Of a stretch of DNA of 64,000 nt, positions 56,651 to 64,000 are shown in pieces. Where the stretch lies: assembly GCF_023015765.1 (NCBI RefSeq), contig NZ_JALKAL010000002.1, forward strand, positions 95,777-159,776, in the 5' to 3' direction. Position 1 is the stretch's first letter. Each line of letters opens with the position of its first letter. The stretch comes from Ornithinimicrobium sp. F0845. GTDB lineage: Bacteria > Actinomycetota > Actinomycetes > Actinomycetales > Dermatophilaceae. Both the position numbers and the translations under genes were made by a program. The notes below the pieces were generated by a model. The model was not told where the DNA came from. It ran no database searches and saw only the letters and a list, made by a program, of their open reading frames with translations.

Positions 56651-57343
56651 TCAGCCCTCAGCCTTCTCGGCGTCGGCGGTCTCGGTGTCGGCGACGTCGG
56701 TGGCCTCAGCGACCTCGGTCGAGGGGCTCTCGGCGCCCTCGGCCTCGGCGGCGTTGCCGGCAGCGGGCGCCTCGGCGTCCGCGACAGCCTCGGCCGGGGA
56801 CTCGGCGGCGACCTCAGCCTCGGCGGCGTCGGCTGCCTTCTCCTGGGCCTTCTTCTCGGCCTTGGCCTCGTCACTCTTGGAGGCGTCGGCCTTCTCCGCC
56901 TTGGCATCGGCCTTGGCGTCGGCCTTCTCCGCCTTGGCATCGGCCTTGGCGTCGGACTTCTTGGACCGCGCCGGCGTGTCGGCCGTGCTGGCCTCCTTGC
57001 CGTCGGCGGCGGCGAGCGCGGCCTCGTAGAGCGACTTCTTGTCCGGACGCGGCTCGGCGACCTTGAGGGTGCCCTCGGCGCCCTCCTCGCCCTTGAACTT
57101 CTGCCAGTCGCCGGTGACCTTCAACAGCGCGGCGACCTGCTCGGTCGGCTGGGCGCCGACGGACAGCCAGTACTGGGCACGATCGGAGTTGATCTCGATG
57201 ACCGACGGCTCCTCGGAGGGCACGTAGCGACCGATCTCCTCGATCGCACGACCATCGCGCTTCTTGCGGCCGTCCATGACGACGACGCGGTAGAACGGTG
57301 CACGGATCTTGCCCATGCGCTTCAAGCGAATCTTGACAGCCAC
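56651..57343 (-). CDS. rpsP: 30S ribosomal protein S16 with long Ala/Glu/Lys-rich tail
   Basis: S16 core of about 110 residues ([80 protein letters not shown]). This is extended by about 120 residues of Ala/Glu/Lys/Asp-rich low complexity. The tail includes a tandem repeat [22 protein letters not shown] and then an acidic Ala/Glu stretch. Typical S16 proteins are 80-160 residues, so this is long. It heads the rpsP-khpA unit; the 5' gap of about 400 bp to the next gene contains no other gene. Confidence 0.95.
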   Translation of the reverse strand: MAVKIRLKRMGKIRAPFYRVVVMDGRKKRDGRAIEEIGRYVPSEEPSVIEINSDRAQYWLSVGAQPTEQVAALLKVTGDWQKFKGEEGAEGTLKVAEPRPDKKSLYEAALAAADGKEASTADTPARSKKSDAKADAKAEKADAKADAKAEKADASKSDEAKAEKKAQEKAADAAEAEVAAESPAEAVADAEAPAAGNAAEAEGAESPSTEVAEATDVADTETADAEKAEG

Positions 57344-57489
57344 GAGTGGGGTGTCTCCTCATTCTTGGTCAGGGTGAGCAGCCGCTGGCCCACGTGGGGA
57401 AACACGCGCGGGGCGGACGCTCGGGAACACGCTGGAGTCGGAGAGAGGGGCCGACCCGCAGACGGGTACCGGCCTATTGTGCCAGATCC

Positions 57490-57627
57490 CGCGCCCCCCG
57501 ACGAACCACGGCTACTCCACCCCAGCCACGCCCCACCTCCCACGCCGCACCCCCGCCACACGCCAGCCCCGCACCCCAGCCACGCCTGCCCCCGCACCAT
57601 CACCACGCCCCCGCACCATCGCCACGA
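57490..57627. other. C/A-rich degenerate repeat tract upstream of rpsP
   Basis: About 140 bp of strongly pyrimidine-biased DNA with loosely repeated CCCCAGCCACGCC-like and CCCGCACCATC-like units. It is part of a roughly 400-bp gene-free stretch (57344-57745) that also contains a copy of the hairpin repeat. I see no gene in it. Confidence 0.5.
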
Positions 57628-57696
57628 TCGGTGCGAGCAACTCGCCGTTGGTGCGAGCCCTATGACATCGCATCGACGGCGAGTCGCTCGCATCAG
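57628..57696. repeat. 69-bp hairpin repeat, copy 1
   Basis: Same-orientation copy of the element at 58902-58970, with roughly 85% identity over 69 bp by eye and no gaps. The ends are near-complementary (TCGGTGCGAGC... with ...GCTCGCAT/ACC), so each copy folds into an imperfect hairpin with an internal tandem GGTGCGAGC. This copy lies 50 bp past the stop of the AbiEi/DUF559 gene. Confidence 0.75.
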
Positions 57697-57745
57697 TCGG
57701 AACGGCTCTTGAAATTCGGCCCAGGTGCGACCCCGACTGCAGGCT

Positions 57746-58672
57746 TCAGGCAGCCGCGAGCGCGAAGCCCTGCATGACCTTGGCGTGCACGAGCACTGGC
57801 TTGGCCAGGTCGGCCCAGGTGATCCGCACGACCGAGTAGCCCAACGCCCGGAGCGCATCCTCTCGCGCCTTCTCGCGGATCAGGTCCGACCGCTCGGCAT
57901 ACTTGGCGAGGCCGTCGAACTCCACGACGGTGTGCTGATCCTTGAAGAGGAAGTCGACGCGCCCCACGAACTCTCCGTCAGCATTGCGAATCTCTGCTTG
58001 TGGCACTGGTTCTGGGAGGCCAAGCAGGCTGAAGACCCACCGGGCCCGTGACTCACCCGCAGACTCGGACCGCCCATCGGCGAAGTCCTTGACGACGCGC
58101 ACGGTCAGCGCGCCGCGGCCATAGCCACCCGCCGTTGCGGCATCGATCAGTTCATCATCGGTCGCGCCGGCTCGTAGGCACGCGTCGACGCTCACCACTC
58201 CTGACTCGACACCGCACAGCGCCGCGACCTGGAACGCCGCTCGCATCGGCGCAACTACACGGATGCCATCCACCGATTGCACCCACCTCGACGAGATCGC
58301 TGCGTGCGAGCAGACGAGGGCGTCAGAGCTGCTCCGCCGTCCGTCAGTGCGCACGAGGTGCACGCGGTCGTCAACACCGAAGAAGGGGATGCCATGGAGT
58401 GCAAGTGCGCTGTGGTGACTCAGCGCGACTGTGCTCTCGGGGGCACCAAGGGGGCCGTGCATGAGGCCTCGGGCGCGCAGGAGGTGGCGATCCCAGGAGG
58501 CCGCGTTCTGCCAGCGCTCCGCATCGATCAGCACACCTCGAGGGAGCCGCAGCACCTCCTCGCGGTTGATCGCAGCCTTCAGCGCCTGACGGGTCACCCC
58601 TGCGTGGTCGAGCTGCCGCACGTTGGCCACCCCGTCCTGGCGGTCCAGGAGTGCTTTGAGTGATGGTTCCAT
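57746..58672 (-). CDS. AbiEi-N wHTH / DUF559 nuclease-fold protein
   Basis: A 308-residue protein. Residues 1-50 (LDRQDGVANVRQLDHAGVTRQALKAAINREEVLRLPRGVLI) match the winged helix of AbiEi-type antitoxins, and the middle resembles AbiEi C-terminal regions. The last 90 residues (NADGEFVGRVDFLFKDQHTVVEFDGLAKY...EDALRALGYSVVRITWADL) form a Vsr/PD-(D/E)XK-like DUF559 domain with D...E-F-D. Such fusions are common in actinobacteria. They may be defence-related or domesticated nucleases; no toxin gene is adjacent. It is bracketed by two hairpin repeats and is less GC-rich than the core genes. Confidence 0.7.
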   Translation of the reverse strand: MEPSLKALLDRQDGVANVRQLDHAGVTRQALKAAINREEVLRLPRGVLIDAERWQNAASWDRHLLRARGLMHGPLGAPESTVALSHHSALALHGIPFFGVDDRVHLVRTDGRRSSSDALVCSHAAISSRWVQSVDGIRVVAPMRAAFQVAALCGVESGVVSVDACLRAGATDDELIDAATAGGYGRGALTVRVVKDFADGRSESAGESRARWVFSLLGLPEPVPQAEIRNADGEFVGRVDFLFKDQHTVVEFDGLAKYAERSDLIREKAREDALRALGYSVVRITWADLAKPVLVHAKVMQGFALAAA

Positions 58673-58714
58673 GGGCGCACTCTGCCGGGTGAGCCTGGGG
58701 TGGCGCAGGAGTTA

Positions 58715-58804
58715 TCCACAGTGATGTTCGACTCCACAGTGATGTTCGACTCCACAGTGCCGTTCGACTCGACGGTGCCGTGCGACTCCACGGTGGCGAT
58801 CGCG
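58715..58804. repeat. 18-bp tandem repeats upstream of the AbiEi/DUF559 gene
   Basis: Five contiguous 18-bp units with core TCCACAGTGATGTTCGAC, drifting to TCCACGGTGGCGATCG at the end. In the forward frame they would encode STVMFD-type hexapeptides, but the ORF (58700-58939) has no other sign of being a gene. A TTATCCACA sequence that matches a DnaA box overlaps the first unit (58712-58720). Confidence 0.8.
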
Positions 58805-58901
58805 ACGGTGGCGATCGTGTCGGGGTCGTGCTGCATGGCGGTCACATCGGTGGCCGGTGCCGCCGGGCGGGAGGTACCCGGACCGGCGTCCGCAGGATCC
58901 G

Positions 58902-58970
58902 TCGGTGCGAGCGACTCGCCGTCGGTGCGAGCCCCCTGACGTCACATCGACGGCGATTCGCTCGCACCGA
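58902..58970. repeat. 69-bp hairpin repeat, copy 2
   Basis: Copy of the 57628-57696 element in the same orientation. TCGGTGCGAGCGACTCGCCGTCG pairs with TCGACGGCGATTCGCTCGCACCGA almost perfectly, giving a strong cruciform/hairpin of about 23 bp with a 21-base loop. It lies on the promoter side of the AbiEi/DUF559 gene, 85 bp from the amidohydrolase gene end. Confidence 0.75.
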
Positions 58971-59054
58971 CCTGCGACGGCTCCCGGGAAGGTAGCGCTC
59001 GGCGGTGTCGGGCCGCACACTGCATTCACTGAGCGTGAGGCCGCGGCCCCCAAT

Positions 59055-60173
59055 TCAGTGAGCGTGGTGGTGGCGGCCCTGGGACTCGTGCGCGTGGCCA
59101 CGCAGGATGACACGGTGTGGGTCGGCCATCGTCCGCAGGTCATCACGGGGATCGTCGCGATAGACGACCAGGTCGGCCGACTCGCCCTCGGCGATGCCCG
59201 GACGGCCCAGCCACTCCCGCGCGGCCCAGGTCGCCGCACCGATCGCCTCGGGATTGCTCATCCCGGTCTTCGTGAGCGCCTCAACCTCGCGCGCCACGAG
59301 CCCGTGGGGCAGTTGACCGCCTGCGTCCGTGCCGACGTAGACCGGCACACCCGCCTCGTGGGCCTTGGCCACCGTGTCATAGCGCCGCTCGTAGAGATCC
59401 ATCATGTGGTCGGCATAGTTGGGGAACTTGCCCCGCCCGGCCTCGGCGAACGACGGGAAGTTGGCGATGTTGACCAGCGTCGGCACGATCGCGATCTGCT
59501 GCTCGGCGAAAGCGTCGATGGTCTCGTCCACCAGACCGGTCGCGTGCTCGATGCAGTCGGTCCCGGCCGCGGCGAAGTCACGCAGCGACTGCTCGGCGAA
59601 GCAGTGAGCGGTCACCCGGGCACCCTCCTCGTGCGCGGCCGCGATCGCCTCGGTCAACACCTCGACCGGCCAGCAGACGTTGAGGTCACCGGTCTCCCGG
59701 TCGATCCAGTCCCCCACCAGCTTGACCCAGCCGTCGCCCCGCCGAGCCTCCTGACGGACGAACTCGACAAGGTCCTCGGGCTCGATCTCGTGCGCGAAGT
59801 TGCGGATGTAGCGCCTGGTCCGCGCGATGTGCCGACCCGCCCGGATCAGCCGCGGCAGGTCCTCCCGGTCGTGGATCCACGACGTGTCCAGGGGGCTGCC
59901 CGCGTCGCGCAGCAGCAGGGCGCCCGCGTCACGGTCGGCGAGCGCGTGCTCCTCAGCCCGCTCCGGCGGCACCCCGCCGGTGGCCTCCAGCCCCACGTGG
60001 CAGTGCGCATCGACCAGCCCCGGCAGCACCCAGCCCTCGATGGTCTCGACCTGACCGGCCTGCCCGGACGGTGGCGTCATACTGATGCGGCCGTCCACGA
60101 CCCAGACCTCGTTGAGAGTCTCCTCGGGCCCGACCAGGACCTGACCGCGGACGTGCAGCACGGGCTTGCTCAT
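59055..60173 (-). CDS. Amidohydrolase-superfamily protein
   Basis: A 372-residue metal-dependent hydrolase of the imidazolonepropionase/prolidase-like group. Ligands visible are H-C-H in GLVDAHCHVGLEAT, the Lys in WVKLVGDW, AHCFAE, CIEHATG (His) and GTDAGGQLPHG (Asp). The flanking beta-sandwich segments MSKPVLHVRGQVLVG and GESADLVVYRDDP are typical. The C-terminus is His-rich (HAHESQGRHHHAH), perhaps metal-binding. The substrate is unknown. It is divergent from the GNAT-like gene at 60257. Confidence 0.8.
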   Translation of the reverse strand: MSKPVLHVRGQVLVGPEETLNEVWVVDGRISMTPPSGQAGQVETIEGWVLPGLVDAHCHVGLEATGGVPPERAEEHALADRDAGALLLRDAGSPLDTSWIHDREDLPRLIRAGRHIARTRRYIRNFAHEIEPEDLVEFVRQEARRGDGWVKLVGDWIDRETGDLNVCWPVEVLTEAIAAAHEEGARVTAHCFAEQSLRDFAAAGTDCIEHATGLVDETIDAFAEQQIAIVPTLVNIANFPSFAEAGRGKFPNYADHMMDLYERRYDTVAKAHEAGVPVYVGTDAGGQLPHGLVAREVEALTKTGMSNPEAIGAATWAAREWLGRPGIAEGESADLVVYRDDPRDDLRTMADPHRVILRGHAHESQGRHHHAH

Positions 60174-60256
60174 GGACTCGGGCCTCCTGTCGACGTGGTG
60201 ACCGCAGGCTACCGGCCCGGCTGTCCGCGTGCCTGCCGACTCCTAGACTCGGGCGC

Positions 60257-60919
60257 ATGGCGCAGGACGCTCTCCCACCGGCACGACGGGACCTCGCGGC
60301 AACCCTGCGCGCGGCGGCAGCGGGAACGTTCCCCGCGGTCGACGGAGGCTACTCCCGTGCGCTGCCCTGGCGCGAAGGTGTGGAGGCGGCCCTGGCGTTC
60401 ACCGGCCACGCCGTCCTGGCCGTCGGCGAGGACGTGACGGACGAGCGACTCCGTGACCTCGGGGTGCACGGTTTCGGTGGTGCCCACGACCCGCGCACCA
60501 CCCTCGCTCTGGCCGGCGAGGGCGAGATCGGGATCCTTGATGTCTTGCTGGCCGGCCGGGGCACGGGTCCTCCCAGCGCGTTGGTCGAGCGCCCCGACCT
60601 GGCGCAGTCCGCGCGGGCGCGGCACGCCGACCACTGGCGTGACGACGTGGTCGTCCTCGGACTGCCTCAGCGGTCGCAGACCTCCCTGGCCACCCTGGGC
60701 CGGGGCATCGGCGGGCTGCCGGAGATCGGGCTCGAGGCCGAGGACGGCTCCGCCGACGCCCTGCTGGAGGGACTCCTGCGGCGCCTCCCGGCCGGAGAGG
60801 TCGTGCTCGCCTCGGTCACCCCGGGCAACGCCCGCTCGCTGCGCTTCTTCCTGCGGCACGGGTTCGCCCCGATCGCGAGCGTGCAGCAGTGGCGCCCGGA
60901 GCGGGACCTCAGCCGATGA
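60257..60919 (+). CDS. GNAT-like acetyltransferase, divergent
   Basis: A 220-residue protein. The C-terminal 60 residues resemble the end of a GNAT fold (LASVTPGNARSLRFFLRHGFAPIASVQ, like N-x-x-A-x-x-x-Y-x-x-x-G-F), and EGEIGILDVLLAGRGTG in the middle could hold a degenerate acetyl-CoA loop. The N-terminal part is Ala/Arg-rich and unlike known domains. Assignment to the superfamily is tentative. Its 3' end overlaps the convergent mug gene by 11 bp. Confidence 0.5.
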   Translation: MAQDALPPARRDLAATLRAAAAGTFPAVDGGYSRALPWREGVEAALAFTGHAVLAVGEDVTDERLRDLGVHGFGGAHDPRTTLALAGEGEIGILDVLLAGRGTGPPSALVERPDLAQSARARHADHWRDDVVVLGLPQRSQTSLATLGRGIGGLPEIGLEAEDGSADALLEGLLRRLPAGEVVLASVTPGNARSLRFFLRHGFAPIASVQQWRPERDLSR

Positions 60920-61505
60920 CGCCCGCAGCGCGCGCCGGCTCGGCGTAGGCCACCGCCAGCGAGGCGACCGTCTCGTGCGCGTTCAGCCCGCTCGGGTTGG
61001 GGACCACCCACAGCCTTGCCCCCTCGAGCCCGTCGATCTGCTCCCCCACTCGCGCACCGCGGACCCCGAACGCACTCCGGTATGCCGTGATGCCGGCGAT
61101 CGCGACCACCTCCGGTCGGGTGTCCCTCACCGTGGCGAGCAAGCGTTCGCCGCCCTCCCGCAGCTCGGTCGCCGTCAGCTCGTCGGCCCGCGCCGTGGCG
61201 CGGCGCACCAGGTTGGTGATCCCGATCCCGCGAGCCCTCAGGTGGTCGCGGTCGTCGTCGGTCATGCCCGCGGACGGGTCGATCCGTCGCTGCACGATCC
61301 CGGCCTGCAGCAGGGCCGGGTAGAACCGGTTGCCAGGGTGGGCGAAGTGCGTCTGCGTGGCAGCGGTCCACAGGCCCGGGTTGATCCCGACGAACAGCAA
61401 CCGCAGGTCCTGTCCGGGCGAGGGCAGCAGGTCCGGCACCTCGGCGTCCCGGAACGACTCCAGCTCGGCGCGGGTGAAACGTCGCTGGGGTGGGTTCGTC
61501 GACAC
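60909..61505 (-). CDS. mug: Mismatch-specific DNA glycosylase (Mug/TDG type)
   Basis: A 198-residue uracil-DNA-glycosylase-family enzyme removing U or T from G mispairs. Motif 1 is RLLFVGINPGLWTAATQTHFAHPGNRFYP and motif 2 is WVVPNPSGLNAH, with the Mug-type NPSGLN. ITNLVRRATARADEL in the middle is also characteristic. It is convergent with the GNAT-like gene and divergent from the FAD oxidoreductase at 61523. Confidence 0.92.
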   Translation of the reverse strand: MSTNPPQRRFTRAELESFRDAEVPDLLPSPGQDLRLLFVGINPGLWTAATQTHFAHPGNRFYPALLQAGIVQRRIDPSAGMTDDDRDHLRARGIGITNLVRRATARADELTATELREGGERLLATVRDTRPEVVAIAGITAYRSAFGVRGARVGEQIDGLEGARLWVVPNPSGLNAHETVASLAVAYAEPARAAGVIG

Positions 61506-61522
61506 GCCAGTACCGTAAGCCC

Positions 61523-63031
61523 ATGAGACTTGACGCCGTCGTCATCGGGGCCGGTCACAACGGCCTGACCGCAGCCGCCTACCTGGCCAGGGCCGGCCGG
61601 TCGGTGCTGATCCTGGAGCGCTCGGACCACATCGGCGGGGCCGCCCGCTCGGACCGGGTGTTCCCCGCCCACGAGGCCCGCCTCTCGGCATACTCCTATC
61701 TGGTCAGCCTGCTGCCCGACCAGATCATCGAGGAGCTGGACCTGGACCTGCAGCTGATCCGGCGCCGGATCAGCTCCTACACCCCGGTCGGCGACGGCGG
61801 GATCCTCGTCGACAACGGCGACCCCGCCCGCACCGCCGCCGACCTCGGGGCCGACGCGCAGGCCTGGGACGACTTCTACGGGATGACCGGCGAGATCGCG
61901 CAGAAGCTCTTCCCCACCGTGACCGAGCCGCTGCGCTCGCGCGAGGACGTCCGCTCCCTGGTGGGTGAGGAAGCGTGGCGGGACGTCTTCGAGCGGCCAC
62001 TGGGTGAGGCGATAGAGCGTCGTTTCACCTCCGACGTGGTCCGCGGCATCGTGCTGACGGACGGCCTGATCGGCACCTTCGGCCGACCCGGTGACGCCGA
62101 GCGCCTGGTCAACCGCTGCTTCCTCTATCACGTGATCGGCCGCGGGACCGGCGACTGGGACGTGCCGGTCGGCGGCATGGGCGCGGTCACCGACGGTCTG
62201 CTCCGCACCGCGCAGCAGTATGGCGCGCAGCTGCGGACCTCCGCCACCGTCACCTCGGTCTCCACGGACGGGAGCGAGGCCGTGGTCCGGACCGTGGACG
62301 GGCTGGAGGTCCGCGCCGGGCAGGTCTTCGCCAACCTCGCGCCGACCCTGCTCGACCAGTTGCTGGGTGAGGCGCCGAGCCGGCCCGAGCCCGAGGGCGC
62401 GCAGCTCAAGATCAACATGCTGCTCTCCCGGCTGCCGGCGCTGAAGGACGCCTCGACGACGCCGGAGCAGGCCTTCGCCGGGACCTTCCACATCAACGAG
62501 GGCTATGACCAGATCGACGCGGCCTACGCCCAGGCCGCGGCCGGTCGCATCCCCGACGTGCCGCCCTGCGAGGTCTACTGCCACAGCCTGTCGGACCCCT
62601 CGATCCTCGGTCCCGACCTGGTGGCAGCCGGGGCCCAGACGCTCACGCTGTTCGGGCTGCACATGCCGGCCCGGCTCTTCCGCGAGGACCCGGAGGGCGC
62701 CCGGGAGCGCGCGCTGGAGCTGACGCTGGCCTCGATCAACTCCGTGCTGGCCGAGCCCATCGAGGACTGCCTGCTCGCCCCGGACACCATCGACGTCCGG
62801 AGCCCGTTGGACATCGAGGCCTCGGTCGGGATGCCCGGTGGGCACATCTTCCACGGCGACCTGCAGTGGCCGTTCGCCGAGTCAGACGACGAGGTCGGCA
62901 CGTGGGGCACCGAGACGCGGCACGCCAACATCTTCCTGTGCGGGTCCGGGGCGCGTCGCGGTGGTGCGGTGAGCGGCATCCCCGGGCGCGCGGCGGTTGC
63001 GGCGGCGCTCGGTGAGCAGGCGCTGTCGTGA
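61523..63031 (+). CDS. Phytoene-desaturase-like FAD oxidoreductase
   Basis: A 502-residue flavoprotein of the phytoene dehydrogenase/NAD(P)-FAD oxidoreductase family. The dinucleotide site VVIGAGHNGLTAAAYLARAGRSVLILERSDHIGGAA is at residues 6-40, and the C-terminal FAD motif lies near NIFLCGSGARRGGAVSGIPGRAAVAAALG. The substrate is unknown; carotenoid genes are not adjacent. The ATG at 61523 is used because the FAD motif follows within 10 residues; the longer frame at 61490 reads SSTRQYRKP and is unsupported. It overlaps the DinB gene by 4 bp. Confidence 0.85.
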   Translation: MRLDAVVIGAGHNGLTAAAYLARAGRSVLILERSDHIGGAARSDRVFPAHEARLSAYSYLVSLLPDQIIEELDLDLQLIRRRISSYTPVGDGGILVDNGDPARTAADLGADAQAWDDFYGMTGEIAQKLFPTVTEPLRSREDVRSLVGEEAWRDVFERPLGEAIERRFTSDVVRGIVLTDGLIGTFGRPGDAERLVNRCFLYHVIGRGTGDWDVPVGGMGAVTDGLLRTAQQYGAQLRTSATVTSVSTDGSEAVVRTVDGLEVRAGQVFANLAPTLLDQLLGEAPSRPEPEGAQLKINMLLSRLPALKDASTTPEQAFAGTFHINEGYDQIDAAYAQAAAGRIPDVPPCEVYCHSLSDPSILGPDLVAAGAQTLTLFGLHMPARLFREDPEGARERALELTLASINSVLAEPIEDCLLAPDTIDVRSPLDIEASVGMPGGHIFHGDLQWPFAESDDEVGTWGTETRHANIFLCGSGARRGGAVSGIPGRAAVAAALGEQALS

Positions 63032-63771
63032 CCGGCTCTCCGTGGGACGGTGCCGACCTGTCCGGCCAGGTCATCCGGGAGGTCGACCTGTCCGGCGCCG
63101 ACGTGCGCGGCGCGATGCTCGCCAACACCTCCATCGATGCCTACATCGTCGGGTTGCGCCTCAACGGCGTTGAGGTGGCTCCACTGGTCGAGGCCGAGCT
63201 GAACCGCCTCCACCCGGAGCGGGTCGAGCTGCGACCCACGGACGCCGACGGAGTGCGCCGGGCGGTCGAGGTCGTCGAGGAGATGTGGGCCCCGACCCTC
63301 ACGCGGGCGCACGCTCTGGGCGAGCCGGCGGTGCACGAGTCGGTCGACGGCGAGTGGTCGTTCGCCCAGACCCTGCGGCACCTGGTGTTCGTCACCGACG
63401 GCTGGTTCGGCCACGCCGTGGCCCAGGACGCGGCCCCCTTCCACCCGCTCGGGCTGCCTGCCACCTTCGACACAGGCGCGGCGTCATACGGCATCGACGA
63501 GCAGGCGACCCCGTCGTATGCCGAGGTGCTCGACGCTCGCGACTCCCGACTGGACCGGTTGAGGAAGTTCGCCGCCGACCTGACCGACGAAGACCTCGGT
63601 CGCGAGTGCGGACCGAACGAGGCTCCCGGCTACCCGCCCGCGGCGGTGCGGACGGTCGGCTCGTGCCTGACGGTCGTCTTCGGCGAGGAGTGGGCGCACC
63701 ACCAGTTCGCGGTGCGCGACCTGACGATCCTCGAGTCGGCTCGCGCAGCCCGGCCTGTGGACAGGGACTGA
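63028..63771 (+). CDS. Pentapeptide-repeat N-domain plus DinB-like domain
   Basis: A 247-residue protein. Residues 5-50 show A(D/N)LSG-type pentapeptide-like units (GADLSGQVIREVDLSGADVRGAML). The rest is a DinB/YfiT-like helical bundle with conserved His: GEWSFAQTLRHLVFVTDGW, and EEWAHHQFAVRDLTIL near the end, plausible metal ligands. DinB-family proteins may be thiol transferases or other metal enzymes. The start overlaps the FAD oxidoreductase stop by 4 bp, suggesting one operon. Confidence 0.7.
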   Translation: MTGSPWDGADLSGQVIREVDLSGADVRGAMLANTSIDAYIVGLRLNGVEVAPLVEAELNRLHPERVELRPTDADGVRRAVEVVEEMWAPTLTRAHALGEPAVHESVDGEWSFAQTLRHLVFVTDGWFGHAVAQDAAPFHPLGLPATFDTGAASYGIDEQATPSYAEVLDARDSRLDRLRKFAADLTDEDLGRECGPNEAPGYPPAAVRTVGSCLTVVFGEEWAHHQFAVRDLTILESARAARPVDRD

Positions 63772-63823
63772 AGCACAGTCGCGATCCGTGCCACAGTCGA
63801 CGCCATGGACAGGAGGGGGCACC

Positions 63824-64000
63824 ATGGGACTCATGCCGACCCTGCCGCGGAGCGGACCACTGACCCTCGAGGATTTCGAGGCGATCCGTGAGGTCGATGA
63901 CGGGCACCGCTACGAACTCATCGACGGGTCCCTCGTCGTGACGCCGTCGCCGGTCCCGCGGCACCAGACAGCGGTGGGTGAGCTGGCATTCCTCTTGCGC
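63824..64000 (+). CDS. Uma2-family (DUF820) nuclease-fold protein, 3' end outside window
   Basis: The first 59 codons of a protein that continues past the window edge. LTLEDFEAIREVDDGHRYELIDGSLVVTPSPVPRHQTAVGELAFLL matches the start of Uma2/DUF820 PD-(D/E)XK proteins, with the typical YELIDGxLVVxPxP. AGGAGGGGG lies just before the ATG at 63824. Uma2 proteins are often multicopy and of unknown role. Confidence 0.8.
   Translation, partial: MGLMPTLPRSGPLTLEDFEAIREVDDGHRYELIDGSLVVTPSPVPRHQTAVGELAFLLR

Noticed and set aside
58712..58720. TTATCCACA match to a DnaA box, possible replication origin
   Set aside because: A single box without a cluster, AT-rich unwinding region, dnaA/dnaN genes or GC-skew evidence does not support an origin. 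It overlaps an 18-bp tandem repeat and is probably incidental.
58700..58939. Forward ORF with STVMFD hexapeptide repeats
   Set aside because: The repeat comes from the 18-bp DNA array. There is no ribosome site or conserved continuation, and the frame runs into arginine-rich sequence, so I do not call a gene.

Overview
The window is high-GC DNA from an actinobacterium. The gene order rpsP-khpA-rimM-trmD-rplS-lepB-rnhB-DUF2469-yraN-yifB-dprA-M23 peptidase-xerC ... rpsB-tsf-pyrH-frr-cdsA-rlmN ... dxr-rip-ispG-GNAT ... proS ... rimP is the classical actinobacterial translation, envelope and isoprenoid block, read here almost entirely on the minus strand from right to left. Composition and gene content would fit Micrococcales (for example the Intrasporangiaceae/Ornithinimicrobium group). 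That placement is an inference; no rRNA gene is present.

Layout. 0-2.7 kb: start of rimP (its 3' end lies outside the window), then a DUF4439 lipoprotein and a small-molecule kinase. 2.8-5.3 kb: DUF1206 membrane protein and an XRE/AbiEi antitoxin with a broken AbiEii-like toxin. 5.3-13.2 kb: YyaL-type thioredoxin-fold protein, CapA-like lipoprotein, TSUP transporter, HAD hydrolase, proS, esterase. 13.2-19 kb: complete branched-chain amino-acid-type ABC transporter (livKH, a fused livM-livG, livF) and an FMN-dependent alpha-hydroxy-acid dehydrogenase. 19.2-25.4 kb: DUF4081 GNAT, the glycerol cluster glpD-glpF-glpK and a uridine-kinase-like gene, which separate the GNAT from ispG. 25.6-29.4 kb: ispG-rip-dxr. 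29.4-31.8 kb: two divergent citrate-synthase paralogues, one with an HTH domain. 31.8-34.3 kb: a three-gene operon with two WXG100-like proteins. 34.4-36.7 kb: tandem TupA-like ATP-grasp paralogues. 36.8-40.7 kb: LOG-family protein, rlmN, MFS transporter. 40.8-45.1 kb: cdsA-frr-pyrH-tsf-rpsB. 45.3-47.3 kb: aminotransferase and a papain-like-fold candidate. 47.4-57.3 kb: xerC to rpsP. 57.3-64 kb: accessory genes, including an AbiEi/DUF559 protein bracketed by two copies of a 69-bp hairpin repeat, amidohydrolase, Mug, an FAD oxidoreductase, a DinB protein and the start of a Uma2 nuclease.

The core genes look intact and tightly coupled (ATGA, GTGA and TGATG overlaps). They are interrupted by metabolic cassettes and by short intergenic tandem repeats that differ at each site. 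The most striking non-genic signal is the octamer GTATGCCG. I count about 30 copies on both strands. They occur in three coding frames (sometimes forcing the rare ATA codon), and pairs of copies form the arms of two intergenic hairpins. This pattern resembles DNA-uptake-type or similar genome-wide signal sequences and is reported as the leading finding.
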